Of a stretch of DNA of 64,000 nt, positions 57,478-64,000 are shown in pieces. The stretch covers positions 110,913-174,912 of the forward strand of contig NZ_JAQTZU010000003.1 of NCBI RefSeq assembly GCF_028687615.1. The letters are read 5' to 3'. Position 1 is the first letter of the stretch. The number at the start of each line of letters is the position of its first letter. This DNA comes from Methylovulum sp. (GTDB taxonomy: Bacteria > Pseudomonadota > Gammaproteobacteria > Methylococcales > Methylomonadaceae). The notes under the pieces are model-generated. The model did not search any database, was not told the DNA's origin, and saw only the letters and a list, made by a program, of their open reading frames with translations. A program made the position numbers and the translations under genes.

Positions 57478-57917
57478 AAAGCGGTCTCCCAATCATTCAA
57501 TAAAACAATATGCCCGAGTTGCTGAGTTTTACTAAAATGCTTTTTATCAGCGGTTACAAAATAACAATCATTAAGAATTGCCAAAGCATGATAGCTTGAA
57601 TCATAAAATGAAGGAAAACCAGATTTTGTATGACCTGTTTTACAAATATCAATAATTTTATTGACACAATATTCGTCTAATTCAACCGTGTGTAACAGTG
57701 ATTTTTGCAATTTAATCATTAACCCATAAACTTCAATCGCCGAATAGTTGCCAATACTAACCGTTGCCAAAACTTCATATACCCACAATTGCGGAACAAT
57801 GATATGAATTTTGTCTATCAGCAACTTTTCAATTAACGCCTTTGCTTGATGGCTATCCTGTTCTTTTAAAAACTGTTTACTGAAAACACATGAATCCAAG
57901 ACGATTTTATTTTTCAC
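57474..57917 (-). CDS. PIN-domain toxin at the hsdM-hsdS junction
   Basis: The 147-residue product has the PIN landmarks: IVLDSCVFSKQFL with the first Asp, LWVYEVLATV with the Glu, and PSFYDSSYHALAI then FVTADKKHF with the last acids. All appear intact. Its start overlaps the upstream antitoxin by 4 bases and its stop overlaps the hsdS GTG, so toxin and specificity gene are translationally coupled. As a type II toxin it would be an RNase; here it may act when the restriction system is lost or perturbed, which is inference. Confidence 0.9.
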   Translation of the reverse strand: MKNKIVLDSCVFSKQFLKEQDSHQAKALIEKLLIDKIHIIVPQLWVYEVLATVSIGNYSAIEVYGLMIKLQKSLLHTVELDEYCVNKIIDICKTGHTKSGFPSFYDSSYHALAILNDCYFVTADKKHFSKTQQLGHIVLLNDWETAL

Positions 57918-58297
57918 TTTAATGCTGTCCCGTCCCGTAAGCTTCTTACAATCTGCTCTGAGGTATATTCACACTTAACAGGTTTAATTTTGCGTAGCAT
58001 TTCTAAAAGCTCTTGGGTGTTATCTTCTTCAATAAGCAGTGATTCTGTATTTTGCAAAGCCCCAACTAAGCTTTGTGTTTGTGAAGAATGTTCTTTGTCA
58101 GTTTCCAGTCTTCTATCAGCGAGCAACTCATCCACTAGGCTGACCGACGCGGGAATAACTGACATGAGTGCTGTTAAGTGTTCTTTCGCTTGCCTTTCCT
58201 GCTTTTGCTCTAAAAACAAGACAAAATCTAAAACCTCGGCTTTTAAGTCCATCGGCAATAAGTCTAGGTGCTGGTGTAGTTGTTCATCCAAGTGCAT
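57914..58297 (-). CDS. Antitoxin at the hsdM-hsdS junction
   Basis: The product, about 127 residues from ATG 58297 (GAGG ribosome site), has an N-terminal helix LDEQLHQHLDLLPMDLKAEV like DUF2281 antitoxins (compare the pair at 10097) and a longer acidic C-terminal part with EEDNTQELLEMLRKIKP. The frame is open to 58369 inside hsdM, but the start at 58297 avoids this overlap. It lies 19 bp after hsdM and overlaps the PIN gene by 4 bases. Confidence 0.8.
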   Translation of the reverse strand: MHLDEQLHQHLDLLPMDLKAEVLDFVLFLEQKQERQAKEHLTALMSVIPASVSLVDELLADRRLETDKEHSSQTQSLVGALQNTESLLIEEDNTQELLEMLRKIKPVKCEYTSEQIVRSLRDGTALK

Positions 58298-58316
58298 TTT
58301 GTTGTCCTCAAAGCGA

Positions 58317-59894
58317 TTAAAACGGTGGTTTAATACCCAATTCCAGACAAAATGCTGCAATCGTCGCATCGGTGCTTTTACTGGCCTGCTCCAGTCCAGC
58401 CAATTGTGCCGCTATCGCGTTTAAATCAATCGCGGTTTCAGTTTCAAAGGTATCGACATAGCGGGGAATGTTCAGATTGTAATCGTTGGCCTTAATATCC
58501 GCTAACGGGGCGACTTGGCTGTATTTTGGCGTGTTGGTGCGGTTGATATAGGCGGTGATGATGTTGGCTATATGTTCAGGCAGGAGCTTGTTTTGGGTTT
58601 TGACTTTCTCAAAATGCTGGCTGGCATCAATAAACAAAATATCGTCTGGATTTTTACGACATTTTTTGAACACCAGTACGCAAGTGGGAATGCTGGTGCC
58701 ATAAAAAATATTGGCAGGCAGACCAATTACCGCATCCAAACAATTGAGCTGTTCTATGATGGTCTGGCGGATATGGCCTTCTGCTGCACCCCGAAACAAC
58801 ACGCCATGTGGCAATACACAGGCCATCACGCCATCGTCTGCCAAGTGGTAGATCATGTGCTGGACAAACGCCAAATCCGCTTTGGTGCTGGGGGCTAACC
58901 TGCCATATATGCTGAAACGGTCATCGCTCATAAACAGCGGGTTTGCGCTCCAATGGGCTGAAAAGGGTGGGTTGGCGACGATAGCATCAAAGCGTTGGTC
59001 ACGATGCTGGGGATGTTCCAAGGTGTCTTCTTGGCGCAAGTCGAAATCCGCATAATGCACGTCATGCAAGATCATGTTCATGCGTGCCAAGTTGTGCGTG
59101 GTGCGGTTAAGTTCTTGCCCGACAATTTTAATGGCGTGGTCTTGGGCCGCTTCGCGTTTTACCCGCAGCAATAACGAACCGCTGCCACAAGTGGGGTCAT
59201 AGACGTTTTTGATTTTTTTATTTTGGCAAGTGACCAGTTTGGCTAACAGGGTCGAAACGGGTTGCGGGGTGTAAAATTCACCTGCTTTTTTACCTGCACC
59301 ACTGGCAAATTCGCCTATCAGGTATTCGTAAGCATCGCCCAGCACGTCTGCGTTGACATCCTGTAACTGAAAATCGATTTGGTCAAGGTGGCTTAAAATT
59401 TTGGCAATCAGCTCATTTTTGGCTTTTTCGCTATTGCCCAGTTTTGATGAGGTTAAGTCCAAGTCCTCAAACAGGTTGTTAAAATCATCAGCACTTTCTG
59501 TGCCTTGGGTGCTTTGTTCGATGTTTTTAAAAATGCGGATCAGGTCTGGAATAATAAAATTGCTGCCCGTATCCGATTTGCTAATGCCTTTTAAAGCAAT
59601 GGCATGGAAAACTTCAGCGGGTTTTAAAAAATACCCTAATTCTTTTACCGTGGCTTCCTTTACCGCCTCGATAATTTCCTTATCATCGGTTTTATTTTCA
59701 TCCAAGCGGGTAAATTGTAGGCCATCTTCTTCCAGTATGGTGTTGGCAAAACGTTGAATTTTTTCGGACAGGTATTTGTAGAAGATAAAGCCCAGCATAT
59801 AGTCGCGAAACTCGTCAGCGTGCATTTTTCCACGCAAACTATCCGCAATTTTCCATAATTGTTGTTGTAACTGGCGACGCTGTTCTTCGGACAT
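58317..59894 (-). CDS. hsdM: Type I restriction modification subunit M
   Basis: The 525-residue N6-adenine methyltransferase has an N-terminal helical domain (ADSLRGKMHADEFRDYMLGF), FYTPQPVSTLLAKLV, YDPTCGSGSLLLRV as SAM motif I and the catalytic NPPF. It forms the M2S methylase with HsdS and the full enzyme with HsdR. The start has no strong ribosome site but fits the family. It heads the operon hsdM, antitoxin, PIN, hsdS, antitoxin, PIN (broken), hsdR. Confidence 0.97.
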   Translation of the reverse strand: MSEEQRRQLQQQLWKIADSLRGKMHADEFRDYMLGFIFYKYLSEKIQRFANTILEEDGLQFTRLDENKTDDKEIIEAVKEATVKELGYFLKPAEVFHAIALKGISKSDTGSNFIIPDLIRIFKNIEQSTQGTESADDFNNLFEDLDLTSSKLGNSEKAKNELIAKILSHLDQIDFQLQDVNADVLGDAYEYLIGEFASGAGKKAGEFYTPQPVSTLLAKLVTCQNKKIKNVYDPTCGSGSLLLRVKREAAQDHAIKIVGQELNRTTHNLARMNMILHDVHYADFDLRQEDTLEHPQHRDQRFDAIVANPPFSAHWSANPLFMSDDRFSIYGRLAPSTKADLAFVQHMIYHLADDGVMACVLPHGVLFRGAAEGHIRQTIIEQLNCLDAVIGLPANIFYGTSIPTCVLVFKKCRKNPDDILFIDASQHFEKVKTQNKLLPEHIANIITAYINRTNTPKYSQVAPLADIKANDYNLNIPRYVDTFETETAIDLNAIAAQLAGLEQASKSTDATIAAFCLELGIKPPF

Positions 59895-59970
59895 GGGGGG
59901 AATGATGAATGGGTTATTCTTGACAAAGCAAGGATGATACCCGATTTATTGCTTATTTTGGGTTGGCGCA

Positions 59971-60924
59971 CTAAAAAATAAACTTGGAATTATCAAGCGT
60001 TGCTTCACCATCCCAACGATAGGCGACCAAATCACCGCCTTTTCCTGCACTGTAATCTAAACAGGCAACATTTTCGGAAAGTTGAGAAGGCGAACCTGTC
60101 ATCCAATAGTGTCCAAAAAATAATGGCTTATCGATTGGGAAATTCAAGCGAGCCTGTTCTGGAATGGGTGAGTCAGGGAGTCTTTCGCGTTCTGCCTCAT
60201 CAGGCAGTATGGCAGCCTGACGATAAGTTAATGCGGATTTATCCCACCAACGCACCCGCGTATTGGTTCTTTTAACGCCATCCTTGTCGAGGAAAAAATG
60301 TCCTGTGGGCAGGGCTATTTCAATCCCTTTACACAATGTCTCTACTGCTTCAAATAAGGAAGGCATGGCAGCATCTTCTGCCACACTGTCAGGCTCATTG
60401 GTTACGTCGTGCAACAATGCCTGTGGAATTGTGCCATCAGGAGCAAGATGGGGTTTTAGAAAATCCATGTATTGCTGATGCCAACATGCGTGTACCACCC
60501 GAATTCCAGGCAGGTCAAGCCAAAGTGGCAGGGTTTGAAACCACTCGATAATGTCTTTATGGGTGTCGTGCAGGTGTTCAACTTCGTTTAGAAAAGCCTG
60601 ATGCTGATCACGATTTTTATCACCTGATTGGTGGGGAGGGTGTGGGCGTAAAAATTCCCCTTTTCGTTTTGGGTGGGGCGTATGCCATGCGATGGCATTG
60701 AGTTCATGGTTTCCTAATATAGCTAAAGCCGCTCCAGCTTCCACCATGTCACGGGCTATTTTGACTGTTTCTAATTGATGCTGTCCACGATCAATGAAGT
60801 CGCCTAAAAAAATAACCTGTCGTTCAGAATGATGCCAATCCCCGTTTTTATTTTTGCAATAACCCAATAGGTTGGCAAGTTTTTCTGCGTGTCCGTGGAT
60901 GTCGCCAATGATGTCGTAATTCAT
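59971..60924 (-). CDS. Metallophosphoesterase (PrpA/ApaH-like)
   Basis: The product, about 317 residues from ATG 60924, has DIIGDIHGH, FLGDFIDRG and LGNHE, the three metal motifs of phosphoprotein- and dinucleoside-tetraphosphate phosphatases. The C-terminal part (PLFFGHYWMTG, CLDYSAGKGGDLVAYRW) contains the two last His/Asp ligands. Its natural substrate is not clear. It lies 76 bp upstream of hsdM on the same strand and may belong to the same transcript. The nine codons before 60924 are ignored because of a GGTCGAG site there. Confidence 0.9.
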   Translation of the reverse strand: MNYDIIGDIHGHAEKLANLLGYCKNKNGDWHHSERQVIFLGDFIDRGQHQLETVKIARDMVEAGAALAILGNHELNAIAWHTPHPKRKGEFLRPHPPHQSGDKNRDQHQAFLNEVEHLHDTHKDIIEWFQTLPLWLDLPGIRVVHACWHQQYMDFLKPHLAPDGTIPQALLHDVTNEPDSVAEDAAMPSLFEAVETLCKGIEIALPTGHFFLDKDGVKRTNTRVRWWDKSALTYRQAAILPDEAERERLPDSPIPEQARLNFPIDKPLFFGHYWMTGSPSQLSENVACLDYSAGKGGDLVAYRWDGEATLDNSKFIF

Positions 60925-60957
60925 ATTTCTCGACCTATTTGATATTGGCAAAGTCTG

Positions 60958-61263
60958 TTAATCACTTATACCTTCAGGGTAATGTAACGTTGTACCAGAG
61001 TAAAATTTATCTTGTGACATTTTCAATGTTAAATCATTTTCCTCATTGCAAAGCATATCGTCTATTAAATAAGCCAAGTGAAAGCAATCATCATGGTCTT
61101 CAAAAACTTCACCAGAACATTCAAAATATTTTATAAATGTATCTCGCCATTTAGAATTATGGCTTTTTCCTTTTTTAATACAGATAGTTACTAAAAAATC
61201 ATAAGCATTTGTAACCATTTTAAATTCAAAAGTTTTTAAATTCTTTGTAGTGATTTTACTCAA
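60958..61263 (-). CDS. Hypothetical protein
   Basis: I do not recognise this 101-residue protein. It has Asp/Glu/His-rich stretches (FEDHDDCFHLAYLIDDMLC) and no membrane or signal segment. It lies 33 bp before the metallophosphoesterase on the same strand, so it may be co-transcribed. Its base composition is AT-rich as in the following recombinase region, which suggests a mobile origin. Confidence 0.6.
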   Translation of the reverse strand: MSKITTKNLKTFEFKMVTNAYDFLVTICIKKGKSHNSKWRDTFIKYFECSGEVFEDHDDCFHLAYLIDDMLCNEENDLTLKMSQDKFYSGTTLHYPEGISD

Positions 61264-61372
61264 TAAAATAATGACTACACAATTTCCTTCAGTTATTGAC
61301 TGCCCTACCTCTAATCCAAAAGCTTTTACAAGTTCAAGCGCATTTGCTAATGAACAATTTCACTGGCAAAGA

Positions 61373-62035
61373 TTAGAACCGAGCCATGACTCGTTGCAAC
61401 TGAACCAACGACCATTCCCCGCCCTTAGCAGTTTTGATACCCAAGCCGTTTAATTCCCCCAACATGGCGCGTTGAGATAATCCCTGCGCCTTCATACCTT
61501 CGATCATGCCTTTCAACTTGTTGGCGAATTCATCGGCTGACTTTTGACGGGCTTCAATGTTTGGCTTTAGATTAGCCATGCCAGACGCACCCAACACAAC
61601 ACCTCTTGCCTTTGCCGTTTGCAATGCTGCTTTAGTCCGTGCGCTGATTTGATCCCGTTCCCATTCAGCCATCACTGAGTACATTTGCAACATTACTTTG
61701 TTGGCTTGCGGCATATCAGCACAAACAAAGTCAACCCCGCTTTCTATCAACCCGCTTATAAAATGAACGTTTCTAGCTAATCTATCCAGTTTAGCAATGA
61801 TTAACGTTGCCTTTTGTTTTTTACAAGCGTCAATAGCGGCTTTCAATTGTGGGCGGCGATCTAATGCGTCAGCACCCTTTCCCGTTTCTACCTCTAAAAA
61901 CTCCTGAACCAGTTCCCAGTTACCGCCATTCAGGTAAGTTAAAACAGTTTGCTTTTGAGCTTCAAGACCTAACCCACTCAAACCCTGCTTCTGTGTGCTT
62001 ACCCTGTGATAAGCGATAAATTTACCGTTTGCCAT
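61373..62035 (-). CDS. Serine recombinase (resolvase/invertase family)
   Basis: The 220-residue product has the resolvase catalytic domain: FIAYHRVSTQKQGLSGLGLE with the Ser nucleophile in RVST, ATLIIAKLDRLARNVHFISG and QMYSVMAEWERDQISARTKA. It ends with a helix-turn-helix-like region (GLSQRAMLGELNGLGIKTAKGG). It is more like small free-standing recombinases than a large transposon integrase. A near-palindrome directly in front (62050-62088) may be its site and its own promoter. It marks the right side of the defence region. Confidence 0.93.
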   Translation of the reverse strand: MANGKFIAYHRVSTQKQGLSGLGLEAQKQTVLTYLNGGNWELVQEFLEVETGKGADALDRRPQLKAAIDACKKQKATLIIAKLDRLARNVHFISGLIESGVDFVCADMPQANKVMLQMYSVMAEWERDQISARTKAALQTAKARGVVLGASGMANLKPNIEARQKSADEFANKLKGMIEGMKAQGLSQRAMLGELNGLGIKTAKGGEWSLVQLQRVMARF

Positions 62036-62049
62036 GACCTGAATCCCAG

Positions 62050-62088
62050 TTGACTACATTAAAATACATTCGTTTAATATGTAGTCAA
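62050..62088. promoter_or_regulatory. Inverted-repeat site upstream of the serine recombinase
   Basis: TTGACTACATT-AAA and its complement TTTAAT-ATGTAGTCAA form a near-perfect palindrome 15 bp before the gene. On the minus strand it contains TTGACT and TATTTT 16 bp apart, so a promoter is embedded in it. A recombinase binding or res-like site with autoregulation is likely. Confidence 0.6.
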
Positions 62089-62664
62089 TTATACAGGTGT
62101 GCAAAGAATATTGCTATGTAACGTGTGGTTAGTAGCTTTGATAAAAATTCAACGGACAACAATTGACTCAATTGTGTAAGTTAGCAAAATATACCCTTAT
62201 AAACTATTGATTTTAAATACCTAAAAAACAGTTTTGATAAATTTTCAACTTAACCGCTCTCTAATCATTACTCAGAAAAATAAATGATTGAAATATTAAA
62301 AAATATCACGCAATACTATGTTTTTATTGTATTTTTTACTATTCAATAAAATCGCCACATTGCAGCAAATTTACAAGTTCGATTTGCGTCAAGACTGCCA
62401 TCCATAGAATAAATATTTTTCAATTTTTCGAAAGCAGAATAATGTAGAAAAAGTTGTCCTTATTTCTATTATATAAGAGATATGGATAACTTTCTCTATT
62501 GTTATTTACAATCAATGACTTAGTTTTTAAAACCACCAAAGAAATGACTCTAAGTTTTACATATACGATTTTTCTAACTTTGAAAGTATCAAGTTCATAC
62601 TTTCATATTCATTTTTGAGAGAGCCTTGACTAAGCCCTTACGGTAAGGCGTGTGTGCTGAGGGT
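62089..62664. other. 576-bp AT-rich intergenic region
   Basis: No ORF of coding character is visible on either strand. It is very AT-rich. A small perfect hairpin (CCTTAC-G-GTAAGG) at about 62638-62650 lies near its right end. It could be a border of inserted DNA. Confidence 0.5.
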
Positions 62665-63174
62665 TTAAGTGGGACGCTTGGCAAGTATCTTATCGACGAG
62701 GTACTGCGAAAATAGTTTTTCAACAATCTCTATGGAAGAGTTCAAGCGGTGATCTCCAGAAATTAAATGCAGTGTACAGTCAATTTGTTTTGCGAATTTA
62801 ATCGAGTTTTCAGGCGGTATAATGTCATCAGACCAGCCATGTACGATTTCTACGTTTTTGCTATTAGTATAGGCTTGCTTTTTAAAGCCTTGTATATAAA
62901 GGGCAGGTGCTAATAAAAATACGCCTTTTGCATTGACACGCTCCGAAGCTACCAAAGAAACATAGCCTCCCATACTTGAACCCACCAGCAAGAAATCTTC
63001 CTCTGCATCTTTTAATATGCTTAATAGATGATCAACTCTAAGGTCTGAATCTGAAATGCCCGAATAATCGATACTGTCAACGCTGTAGCCTTGATCTTTG
63101 GCAACCTTTGCAAGCCTAGTTATTTTACTGCCCCAAGGCCCGCTTTCTTTTCCATGCGAAAAATATACTTTCAT
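62665..63174 (-). CDS. YqiA-like alpha/beta hydrolase
   Basis: The 169-residue small hydrolase has FSHGKESGPWGSKITRLA, the elbow GSSMGGYVSL with the Ser near residue 77, GWSDDIIPPENS with Asp, and SGDHRL with the catalytic His. This fits the short YqiA/DUF-type esterases. Substrate is unknown. It appears alone, on the minus strand, in AT-rich DNA. Confidence 0.85.
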   Translation of the reverse strand: MKVYFSHGKESGPWGSKITRLAKVAKDQGYSVDSIDYSGISDSDLRVDHLLSILKDAEEDFLLVGSSMGGYVSLVASERVNAKGVFLLAPALYIQGFKKQAYTNSKNVEIVHGWSDDIIPPENSIKFAKQIDCTLHLISGDHRLNSSIEIVEKLFSQYLVDKILAKRPT

Positions 63175-63385
63175 ATAAACAAGCGTGATTACTTAATTGA
63201 AGGAGGTGTAAAATGTTCAGTATTTTCTATTGAAAGTCTGGGGATGGTAAAAAAAACAATACCCAAATTATTACCAACTGAGCTAGTCGATTGTAGAGAT
63301 TATTTTCTTGACCTAGTGTTCACGGGATCATGGGAAAAATCAATTGTCTGTTGATAAAATGTTTCTTCACAACGATAAATTTAGA

Positions 63386-63667
63386 CTACAGCACATCAAA
63401 ATTAAAATTCACAAACGTAAAGCCATCTGTTTTTTTGATAGTGATTTGTGACTTTTCTCTGAATATTGGCGAACTTTTCACCTCATTTTCCAGCTCTTCA
63501 TCAGTTAAATCTGGAATGTCTTCATTGGCAAAAATAATGCTTTCAGCAGCTATGCCATCCCAAATCCATTTTTGATATAAGACTGGATAACAATCAAATT
63601 TTGACTCACATTGAGCAATGATTGTCGTGTCTTGATCTACTGGCACGTTAGCAAATTTACTGATCAT
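63386..63667 (-). CDS. Hypothetical protein
   Basis: This 93-residue product (MISKFANVPVDQDTTIIAQC at the start and a C-terminal KKTDGFTFVNFNFDVL) matches no family I know. It has two cysteines, an acidic middle and no signal or membrane part. Phrases such as VNFNF and WIWDGIAAESIIF suggest an alpha/beta fold. Between it and the hydrolase is a strong AAGGAGGTG ribosome site on the plus strand (63200-63208) followed by only a six-codon frame, so this stretch probably has another broken gene. Confidence 0.5.
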   Translation of the reverse strand: MISKFANVPVDQDTTIIAQCESKFDCYPVLYQKWIWDGIAAESIIFANEDIPDLTDEELENEVKSSPIFREKSQITIKKTDGFTFVNFNFDVL

Positions 63668-63880
63668 AGCGTCATTTATAAATTTATGAACTATAAGGAA
63701 GAAGTGAAGCGTATGTTATTGAGTTAGCCATAAAGTCATCAATCCAATTTTGAATGTCAAGGCTAGACCCAGCCACACAACGTAAACCTAGCTTAATTTG
63801 ATGTGGGAATTTATTATTGATAATTGCTTTTTGATCTACGAATTACTTTATAAATAGGTTTTCTGGCTAAATTAAAAGGC
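63668..63880. other. Intergenic, no gene seen
   Basis: AT-rich, no open frame worth reporting and no palindrome recognised. Confidence 0.4.
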
Positions 63881-64000
63881 TCATAGTGGGTTTTGAGGGC
63901 ATGCCATTGGTTGCAACAAAGCATCCAAGAGCGAACCCAATAATGCCCGCCCACGCCGCCTGACATTATGCACAAACTCAAAGAAACCCAGGTAAAGCGG
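63881..64000 (-). CDS. Possible 3' end of an unidentified gene at the window edge
   Basis: A minus-strand frame is open for 39 codons from the window end, with FFEFVHNVRRRGRALLGSLL and a short tail to a stop at 63881. It is Arg/Leu rich, reminiscent of transposase ends, but too short for assignment. Confidence 0.3.
   Translation of the reverse strand, partial: PLYLGFFEFVHNVRRRGRALLGSLLDALLQPMACPQNPL

Noticed and set aside
61250..61453. 67-codon plus-strand ORF over the recombinase end
   Set aside because: Overlaps the recombinase in antisense and shows no familiar sequence.

Overview
This looks like a contiguous chromosomal window from a gammaproteobacterium. The housekeeping set (ksgA-pdxA, orn, rsgA, serS, gltX, hemW, pyrE, trmB, folA) together with thiS-thiG fusion, UPF0182, ACR3 arsenite export and the dense Uma2/toxin-antitoxin/palindromic-repeat content resembles methanotrophs of the order Methylococcales. 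That placement rests on recalled protein resemblance; no methane monooxygenase or rRNA gene is present to prove it.

Layout. 0-10 kb: a Uma2 nuclease-fold gene, a scar of two truncated genes joined by a 136-bp MITE-like element, ftsH, a Lon-like protease (YcbZ/LonB type), a second Uma2 gene, a cluster of palindromic repeats including a 124-bp element with an 8-bp target duplication, an outer-membrane barrel protein and comM/yifB. 10-18 kb: a VapBC-type pair, rsgA overlapping an M48 peptidase, orn, an unusual fused CrcB/Fluc fluoride channel, serS, a Sel1-repeat protein, gltX, then tRNA-Ala(GGC) and two identical tRNA-Glu(TTC). 18-31 kb: two tandem small exported paralogues, a UPF0182 membrane protein, hemW, pyrE, a dynamin-like GTPase, trmB, aroG overlapping a thiS-thiG fusion, folA and an asparaginase. 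31-41 kb: a RelE/ParD-like pair whose toxin is frameshifted, a third Uma2 gene, an arsR-arsC-acr3 operon, rsmA-pdxA, a DUF1566 protein, a frameshifted CDGSH iron-sulfur gene, DUF445, an alpha/beta hydrolase and a methyltransferase. 41-52 kb: an RHS remnant colliding with a CzcA/CusA-type RND pump gene, a secreted DUF1566 protein, a gamma-class carbonic anhydrase-like gene, and a kdpFABC operon with an extra small membrane ORF in front and no kdpDE. 52-64 kb: a defence and mobile region on the minus strand holding a PmeII-like restriction endonuclease remnant cut by the second MITE copy, a type I restriction-modification operon (hsdM, S, R) with a toxin-antitoxin pair inserted in each gene junction, a metallophosphatase, a serine recombinase with an inverted-repeat site in front, and AT-rich DNA with few genes.

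The most noteworthy signals are: the hsdM-TA-hsdS-TA-hsdR arrangement, with the second toxin broken by an exact 16-bp tandem duplication; the CrcB fusion whose second half has lost its first helix and pore motif; the 136-bp MITE whose two copies both sit exactly at the broken ends of restriction genes; three genes each broken by a simple frameshift; and a REP-like palindrome that is translated in frame inside the RND pump.
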